Source: Pseudomonadota bacterium (GTDB lineage Bacteria; Pseudomonadota; Gammaproteobacteria; Legionellales; Legionellaceae). Taken from it: a stretch of 11,434 bases of DNA. A program made the position numbers and the translations under genes. This document shows positions 7,343-11,434 of the stretch, in pieces (positions within the stretch are counted from its first letter, which is position 1; the number at the start of each line of letters is the position of its first letter). The DNA is taken from assembly GCA_021807845.1 (NCBI GenBank), contig JAKBCM010000029.1, positions 1-11,434 of the forward strand, written 5' to 3'. Under the pieces are notes generated by a model. It was not told the origin of the DNA, did not search any database, and worked only from the letters and a program-made list of their open reading frames with translations.

Positions 7343-8281
7343 TCAGGTTCGCTTTTCTGTAAATTGGTACTGATTTTTTCCAAGTTTTTTAGCCGTATAC
7401 ATGGCTGCATCTGCATTTTTTAAGAGATGAGCTGCAGTTTGCCCACCAGATGGATACACTGCTATCCCAATGCTCGCTTGAATATGGATTTGATGTTCAT
7501 TGATGACAATGGGTGTTTTTAATACATTGAGAATATGATTCGCGATAGAGGCAGCATCAGATGTATGGCGAATGGTATTTAATATAAACACAAATTCATC
7601 TCCCCCCATCCTGGCAACGGTATCGCTCTGCCTAACCGAGTGTCTTAATTGATATGAGACTTCTTTCAATAACAAATCACCTACTCCATGGCCAAAGGTA
7701 TCGTTAGTCATTTTGAAATTATCTAAATCCAAATATAGTAGGGCCATATGATTTGCATTTTTTTCGGCCAAAGATATCGATTCATCGATCAACTTTTCAA
7801 ACATAGCCCGATTAGGTAGCTGTGTCAGAAAATCATGCATAGACATATATTGAAGCATTTCTTCTGTTCTTTTGCGCTCGGTAATATCTCGAAAAATCAC
7901 CACATAACAAAGCTCGTTATTCCATTCACTTTTGAAAATGGATACCTCTGATACAGATTCGCCGCCTGATGCCTTAGGGATCTTCATCTCTTTAACCACT
8001 TCATTATTTTCAACCAGATCTCTTGGGTCAAAATTTAAGTGAAGCGGCTCACCCAATAAATCAGCGATATTGCGATCAAACAAACGAATGGCTTCATAAT
8101 TGGAGTAGACCACCATTTTATGTCGATCAATAATGACAACCCCATCTAAACTTTTACCAACAATATTTAAAAAAGCAGAGTTACTCATGGCAAGCTTTGC
8201 CTTTAAGTGCTTAATCTCTTCTTTTTGTTTGATGATAACCTGTTGCAATGAAGCAATGATTTCTTTGTCTTTATGAGTCAC
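7343..8281 (-). CDS. PAS-GGDEF diguanylate cyclase
   Basis: A 312-residue cytosolic protein that should make c-di-GMP from two GTP. A charged coiled coil (about 5-33) precedes a PAS sensor domain (about 34-137, ending in the typical VIFRDITERK), then a GGDEF domain (about 145-307). The active site is intact, with GGDEF at 226-230, and the allosteric inhibition site RxxD (RQSD 217-220) sits the canonical five residues before it, so product feedback is expected. LYLDLDNFKMTNDTFGH carries the metal/GTP-binding residues. No EAL or HD-GYP domain is attached. It starts at GTG 8281, overlapping the kaiB stop by four bases (GTGA), which implies coupled translation. As the last gene of the rsb-HK-RR-kaiB operon it is the likely second-messenger output. 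The coiled coil suggests dimer formation. The PAS ligand cannot be told from the sequence. Confidence 0.95.
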   Translation of the reverse strand: MTHKDKEIIASLQQVIIKQKEEIKHLKAKLAMSNSAFLNIVGKSLDGVVIIDRHKMVVYSNYEAIRLFDRNIADLLGEPLHLNFDPRDLVENNEVVKEMKIPKASGGESVSEVSIFKSEWNNELCYVVIFRDITERKRTEEMLQYMSMHDFLTQLPNRAMFEKLIDESISLAEKNANHMALLYLDLDNFKMTNDTFGHGVGDLLLKEVSYQLRHSVRQSDTVARMGGDEFVFILNTIRHTSDAASIANHILNVLKTPIVINEHQIHIQASIGIAVYPSGGQTAAHLLKNADAAMYTAKKLGKNQYQFTEKRT

Positions 8282-8574
8282 GTGTCGTCACCCAGGTCAC
8301 AAATCAAGTCCATTCCTACCAATAGTTTTTCTTGTTCTCTAAAATCTAAAATCACTCGGTGACTTGGCAGTGGCAGCTTCTTTAATAGGGTTGGCGTGGC
8401 CACAATTTTATCGCCCTCTGCCAACTCAGGGTTGATGAAAATATCAATGACCTCTAGGGTGTAATGTTTACCAAGTTTCTTTTTTAACAATTGCTTGAAC
8501 GCAATAATATTCTCTTGATTCTCGATGGTAAGACCCGCGATATATAAGCGTAAAGTATAGTTCTCATCTTCCAT
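8278..8574 (-). CDS. kaiB: KaiB-family (circadian clock protein KaiB-like) protein
   Basis: A 98-residue protein that aligns along its length with cyanobacterial KaiB: YTLRLYIAG (7-14), EVIDIFINPELAEGDKI (41-57), VATPTLLKKLPLP (58-70) and EKLLVGMDL (82-90). In the cyanobacterial clock KaiB switches to a thioredoxin-like fold, binds KaiC and competes with the kinase SasA. Gly87 and Asp89 match the Gly and Asp whose mutation in Thermosynechococcus KaiB (G89, D91) shifts this switch, while positions matching its P71 and Y94 are Leu69 and Cys92. The start is ATG 8574, with AAGGA seven to eight bases upstream; a longer frame to 8658 would overlap the response regulator gene and add 28 residues absent from the family. 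It lies 19 nt after the response regulator stop. No kaiC is in the window, so its partner is unknown; the adjacent kinase and cyclase are candidates. Confidence 0.92.
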   Translation of the reverse strand: MEDENYTLRLYIAGLTIENQENIIAFKQLLKKKLGKHYTLEVIDIFINPELAEGDKIVATPTLLKKLPLPSHRVILDFREQEKLLVGMDLICDLGDDT

Positions 8575-8593
8575 ACTATTTTCCTTATGACCC

Positions 8594-8986
8594 TCAGGTA
8601 AACTGAACAGGTTTATCCAATACACTTTGGGCGAGAGCCAATATTTCAATGCTACCAATAGGTTTTCTCAGTAATTGAAAAGGGAGTCCTTCTTTTCTCA
8701 CGTCATCTAATTCCGTTAAAAATTCCTTATGAAAAGCTGTGACAATATAAACAGGTAACTTCATTGAAATTTCTCGAATTTTCTTGAGTGTCTTGACCCC
8801 ATTCATACCAGGCATTTTTAAATCAAGAAAAACCAGGCTGTACTCTTTATGTAAGATTTCCTCGATTCCCTTTTCACCAGAGTCTACGGTAGTCACCTGA
8901 TAACCTGAGTCTTCCAATGCCAACTCAAATGAACGACGAACGGCTTCTTCATCATCAATGACAAGAATATGTTTTACTTGGTTCAT
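8594..8986 (-). CDS. Stand-alone response regulator (CheY-like receiver)
   Basis: A 130-residue protein made of a single receiver domain with no output domain. The phosphorylation site is complete: acidic pair Asp11-Asp12 in LVIDDEE, phospho-acceptor Asp55 in FLDLKMPG, Thr83 in IVTAF, and Lys108 in RKP. It should accept phosphate from the kinase encoded just upstream and act through protein contacts, perhaps with KaiB or the PAS-GGDEF cyclase that follow. In Vibrio-type stressosome loci, as I recall, the receiver is joined to a GGDEF output; here receiver and GGDEF are separate genes. Start ATG 8986 has only a weak, distant AAGG, and the gene is separated from the kinase by 66 bp holding a perfect dyad, so its translation or transcription may be controlled separately. 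Confidence 0.96.
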   Translation of the reverse strand: MNQVKHILVIDDEEAVRRSFELALEDSGYQVTTVDSGEKGIEEILHKEYSLVFLDLKMPGMNGVKTLKKIREISMKLPVYIVTAFHKEFLTELDDVRKEGLPFQLLRKPIGSIEILALAQSVLDKPVQFT

Positions 8987-9010
8987 AAACCGAATACCTT
9001 AGTTCATCTC

Positions 9011-9047
9011 AATTAACCATGCTTCATACATCCATTGATGGTTAATT
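9011..9047. repeat. Perfect 10-bp inverted repeat between kinase and response regulator genes
   Basis: AATTAACCAT (9011-9020) and ATGGTTAATT (9038-9047) are exact reverse complements around a 17-base loop. The arms are flanked by two AGTTCAT copies (9001-9007 and 9050-9056). No T-run follows on the - strand and the stem is AT-rich, so it does not look like an intrinsic terminator. An operator for an internal promoter, or an mRNA processing or stability hairpin, fits better. Confidence 0.6.
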
Positions 9048-9052
9048 TAAGT

Positions 9053-10237
9053 TCATTTATTTTGAGGAATCATCACTGTAAAACACGATCCCTCTCCCAC
9101 TTTACTTTGACACATCAACTTTCCATCATGCTCTTCAATTATACTACTAGACACAGCCAAACCAAGACCTGTGCCCTGTCCTGCTTGCTTTGTGGTAAAG
9201 AATGGCTCAAAAATTTTATCCTGTGTTTCTTCATCCATACCATGGCCCGTATCCGTCACACTAAATACAAAATGCCCCTCTTTTATCTCAGTCGTCAAAG
9301 TGAGCTCTCTGGTCTCACTTTGTTTCATTGCGTCAATCGCATTCATGACTAAGTTTAGGATCACTTGCTGCATTTTGTTTTCTTTGATGGCGATATCAGG
9401 TTCATTTTGAGCATAGTTTTTAATGATCCGCACATCATTTGATCTGATGTTATAACTCAACAATTGTAATATCCGCTCAAATAAGATGGAAGGCTTTATG
9501 AATGAATACTCCTCATCCCCTTCTGCCTTCATTCGTGAAAAGGTAAGCAAATTACTGATGATATCTTGGCAACGATTCACTTCATGTAGAGCATCCATCA
9601 GTGGACGATAACGTCTATCGTCTTCACTTGTATGTTTTATTGCATACTGAATAAAATTTAAAATACCCATCATGGGGTTGTTCAGTTCATGAGCAACTCC
9701 GGCAGTCATTCCTCCCAGCGCTCGCATCTTTTCTGATTGAATCATATCTGAAGAAGCCTTCAAATCACGCAAGGCTTTATGAAGCTCTAGGTTCTTTTGC
9801 CGAATTTCTTGCAACATTTCACCTCTAGATTGCTGAATCAATCGCTCTTTCTCGGCTTGAAGAAAGGCTTCATCCGGCTTAAAAGAGGGCAAAGAGATTT
9901 TTTGTTTGAGCAAAATAAAGCTCTTTTGCGACGTCAAGGTACAGAAAGTGCCCTGTTGAAAAAAATAGTCCTCTTGTAAGCGATGATACAAGGCTTCTGA
10001 ACATGAAAGATAAATATGAAGAAAATAATGGCCCAGCTCTTTGGCAAACGCAAACTTAACCTCCACCAACTTTTCTTCAATCAGGAGGACTTGTAACATC
10101 TCTGAAACCAAAAGCGCCAAATAAGTAGAGATATTCGTGTTAAAAGACAAATCAAGCGCTAACTGATAGACCTTTCGCCGTGTTTCTATAATGCTATTGT
10201 ATTGATTAACCTGCATTGTACTTAATTCAATCATCAT
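9053..10237 (-). CDS. Soluble sensor histidine kinase with an RsbT-like degenerate N-terminal domain
   Basis: A 394-residue cytosolic kinase with no membrane segments. Residues 125-165 form a coiled coil; the dimerisation/phospho-acceptor helix carries His183 in AHELNNPMMGIL; the ATP-binding domain has the N box (NLVMNAIDAM, Asn299), G1 DTGHGM (329-334), F box FEPFFTTK (343-350) and G2 GQGTGLGLAV (353-362). The first 120 residues are not PAS or GAF. RRKVYQLALDL (20-30) and LALLVSEMLQVLL (40-52) echo the RsbT pattern of an Arg-led helix followed by the N-box helix, but the ATP-site Asn is Val50 and no DxGxG follows, so this half should not bind ATP in the usual way (inference). It starts at ATG 10237 or 10234, overlapping the rsbX stop, with AAGGTGA before it. 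It should phosphorylate the receiver encoded next and may be the target of RsbT. Confidence 0.95.
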   Translation of the reverse strand: MMIELSTMQVNQYNSIIETRRKVYQLALDLSFNTNISTYLALLVSEMLQVLLIEEKLVEVKFAFAKELGHYFLHIYLSCSEALYHRLQEDYFFQQGTFCTLTSQKSFILLKQKISLPSFKPDEAFLQAEKERLIQQSRGEMLQEIRQKNLELHKALRDLKASSDMIQSEKMRALGGMTAGVAHELNNPMMGILNFIQYAIKHTSEDDRRYRPLMDALHEVNRCQDIISNLLTFSRMKAEGDEEYSFIKPSILFERILQLLSYNIRSNDVRIIKNYAQNEPDIAIKENKMQQVILNLVMNAIDAMKQSETRELTLTTEIKEGHFVFSVTDTGHGMDEETQDKIFEPFFTTKQAGQGTGLGLAVSSSIIEEHDGKLMCQSKVGEGSCFTVMIPQNK

Positions 10238-10823
10238 TCACCTTTAAGATAATGACCGAGGCATCATCCAATATTTTTGAACAATAATCGATGATAATAC
10301 GTGCAAGCATGGAAGCATTTTGTCCGAAAAAATTGGGGAAATCACGAGGTAAAAATTGCTTATCCACACCATCAGAATGCATGATGAGTATATTTCCAGG
10401 CCATAATTGCAGTTGATGAAGGACAGGGTGAAGCACCCCATGCCCCAAAATCCCGCCTCGGATCACCAAATGCGTACTATTTGGATGAAATAGACGAATC
10501 GTAACATCACCTATTCCCGTATAGGTTAGTTGACCAGTCTCTTTGTCAACTCGACACAAACCCAGTACACCTCCAGGCGTTTTCTTCAAATATTCATGAA
10601 GTGAGAACAGCAATTCTAGCAGATCTTGACTGTACCTATCTTTGATAAAATTGATAGCCAAATCTGCTGTGGTATAGGCCTTATACCCATGCCCGGCACC
10701 ATCAAATAAAGCCAGAAAAAAATAATCTGGCGTATCAATCACCAAAGTTGCATCCCCACAATAGCTATATTCGGGTAAAGTCTGTATGGGGCGCTTTAAT
10801 TCAGCAACGTCTATATTTAACAT
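10227..10823 (-). CDS. rsbX: PP2C-type serine phosphatase RsbX (stressosome reset)
   Basis: A 198-residue PPM/SpoIIE-type phosphatase, nearly the same length as Bacillus subtilis RsbX (199). RsbX removes phosphate from the stressosome proteins RsbS and RsbR, returning the complex to its resting state. Metal-binding and core motifs are in place: CGDA (Asp24), FDGAGHG (40-46, Asp41), TGIGDVTIRLF (102-112), IMHSDGVD (147-154, Asp151) and the closing DDASVIIL (Asp186, Asp187). It has no regulatory domain, unlike RsbU. The chosen ATG 10823 overlaps the rsbT stop by one base (TGATG) with GGAAG five bases ahead; a GTG at 10835 would add four residues. Its position directly after rsbT is the classic rsbT-rsbX order. 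Confidence 0.88.
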   Translation of the reverse strand: MLNIDVAELKRPIQTLPEYSYCGDATLVIDTPDYFFLALFDGAGHGYKAYTTADLAINFIKDRYSQDLLELLFSLHEYLKKTPGGVLGLCRVDKETGQLTYTGIGDVTIRLFHPNSTHLVIRGGILGHGVLHPVLHQLQLWPGNILIMHSDGVDKQFLPRDFPNFFGQNASMLARIIIDYCSKILDDASVIILKVNDD

Positions 10824-11236
10824 CAACGCTTCCACTTTCTTGCCACAATTTTGGTACCCAAACCATCATATGAGTCGATTAAAAACTCATCCATGGTCCG
10901 CTTTACCCCTGGGAGGCCAAGCCCAAGTGTTTTGGAAGTACTGAAATGATCAAGCAAAGCGCTGGCTCTGTCTGACAGCCCTGGGCCCTGATCTTCGGCA
11001 ATGACTTCCACACCTAAATGTCCCATCTGACTAATCAAACCCACCGTGACATAACCCCTATCTGCAAATTTTACGATATTGGTAGCGAGCTCTGAAACGG
11101 CCGTAGCAATCATGTACTGAGTCACTTTATCAAACCCTATTTCTTCGGCAAACATCTTAGTCACATAGGTTGCACGAGCCACATCCGATTCTTTGCAGAT
11201 GGTAAAATGATGGATTTTTCCACTATTCACAGCCAT
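10823..11236 (-). CDS. rsbT: Serine/threonine switch kinase RsbT
   Basis: A 137-residue GHKL-fold protein kinase matching B. subtilis RsbT (133) over its length. RsbT is held by the RsbR-RsbS stressosome, phosphorylates them under stress, and is then freed to activate a partner. Key features: N box VSELATNI (47-54, Asn53), G1 AEDQGPG (80-86, Asp82), G2 GLGLPGVKRTMDEF (105-118), and the C-terminal GTKIVARKWKR, like RsbT's GTEIQAIKWLR. In Bacillus the partner is the phosphatase RsbU; no rsbU is in view here and the histidine kinase two genes downstream is the obvious candidate (inference). The start is ATG 11236, one base after the rsbS stop; a longer frame from 11275 would overlap rsbS and add 13 residues outside the family. 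Confidence 0.94.
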   Translation of the reverse strand: MAVNSGKIHHFTICKESDVARATYVTKMFAEEIGFDKVTQYMIATAVSELATNIVKFADRGYVTVGLISQMGHLGVEVIAEDQGPGLSDRASALLDHFSTSKTLGLGLPGVKRTMDEFLIDSYDGLGTKIVARKWKR

Positions 11237-11237
11237 A

Positions 11238-11434
11238 TTATTCTTCTGGCTCCTCAATAGACTCATCCTCCTCAATCATTGACTCTTCCTCCAACACCTC
11301 GTTTTCCAGCATCTCTACCGAGCGGTGTGCTTGATGAATCAATAAAATGGCTTGCTCAATCGTAAGCGCCGTATTCAGAGAGGACGGATCATATCCAAGT
11401 GCAATAAGTGCCATAGTCACACTCGGTTGAATTC
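11238..11434 (-). CDS. rsbS: Stressosome STAS-domain scaffold protein RsbS, C-terminal part (runs off the window)
   Basis: Only the last 64 codons are in the window; the gene continues past the right edge. The visible N-terminal side reads IQPSVTMALIALGYDP then a TALTIEQAILLIHQ helix. It aligns with the end of the B. subtilis RsbS STAS domain (GIQPAVAVTLIELG, then TALDLEQGLETL), and closer to RsbS than to RsbR, whose equivalent starts GIRP. RsbS forms the stressosome core with RsbR and sequesters RsbT. Its position directly before rsbT agrees. The protein goes on for about 28 residues beyond the normal RsbS end with a strongly acidic tail: 14 Glu/Asp in the last 25. The phosphorylation-site serine lies outside the window, so its state cannot be checked. 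Confidence 0.85.
   Translation of the reverse strand, partial: IQPSVTMALIALGYDPSSLNTALTIEQAILLIHQAHRSVEMLENEVLEEESMIEEDESIEEPEE

Noticed and set aside
8575..8658. Longer start for kaiB
   Set aside because: It would overlap the response regulator gene and add 28 residues not present in KaiB; ATG 8574 has AAGGA ahead of it.
9035..9410. Two + strand frames opposite the histidine kinase ATP-binding domain
   Set aside because: They mirror the conserved N, G1 and G2 box region of the kinase; no ribosome site or recognisable product.
11237..11275. Longer start for rsbT
   Set aside because: It adds 13 residues overlapping the rsbS end; ATG 11236 gives the RsbT family length.
7343..11434. Reading the operon as a kaiBC clock locus
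   Set aside because: No KaiC P-loop ATPase sequence is present; the upstream genes are RsbS, RsbT and RsbX.

Overview
The window looks like chromosome of a gammaproteobacterium of low to moderate GC, possibly of the Legionellales/Coxiella-like group. The core genes (typA/bipA, nadK, recN) match gammaproteobacterial versions at the protein level. The order-level placement is inference only. No rRNA, tRNA, CRISPR array or insertion sequence was recognised.

Layout. (1) 1-1340 is an accessory patch on the + strand. It holds a palindromic dispersed-type repeat, an atypical J-domain-like protein, a RelE-family toxin gene cut short by a stop codon exactly where the family's catalytic Arg should be, and a likely small two-helix membrane protein of 59 aa. 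(2) 1340-5730 is a housekeeping operon on the - strand, typA > nadK > recN, with 6-nt or smaller junctions. (3) 5731-7341 starts with a divergent promoter region. Two + strand genes follow: a conserved hypothetical protein and an unassigned HExxH metallopeptidase-like protein. (4) 7343-11434 is one long - strand signalling operon that enters from beyond the right edge.

The signalling operon is the most interesting part. Read in transcription order it is rsbS (C-terminal part only), rsbT, rsbX, a soluble histidine kinase, a stand-alone response regulator, a KaiB-family protein and a PAS-GGDEF diguanylate cyclase. RsbS/RsbT/RsbX are the scaffold, switch kinase and resetting phosphatase of the stressosome, first known from Bacillus. 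RsbT-RsbX followed by a two-component system resembles the stressosome loci known from some Gram-negative bacteria such as Vibrio. The addition of KaiB between the response regulator and the cyclase, with no kaiC in view, is the unusual element. A reasonable model (inference) is that a stress-sensing RsbR/RsbS complex releases RsbT, RsbT acts on the histidine kinase (whose N-terminus itself looks like a decayed RsbT-type ATPase fold), and the phosphorelay plus KaiB sets c-di-GMP production by the cyclase. RsbX would reset the scaffold.

No stretch longer than about 300 bases lacks a gene. The largest gap, 5731-5984, carries the divergent promoters.
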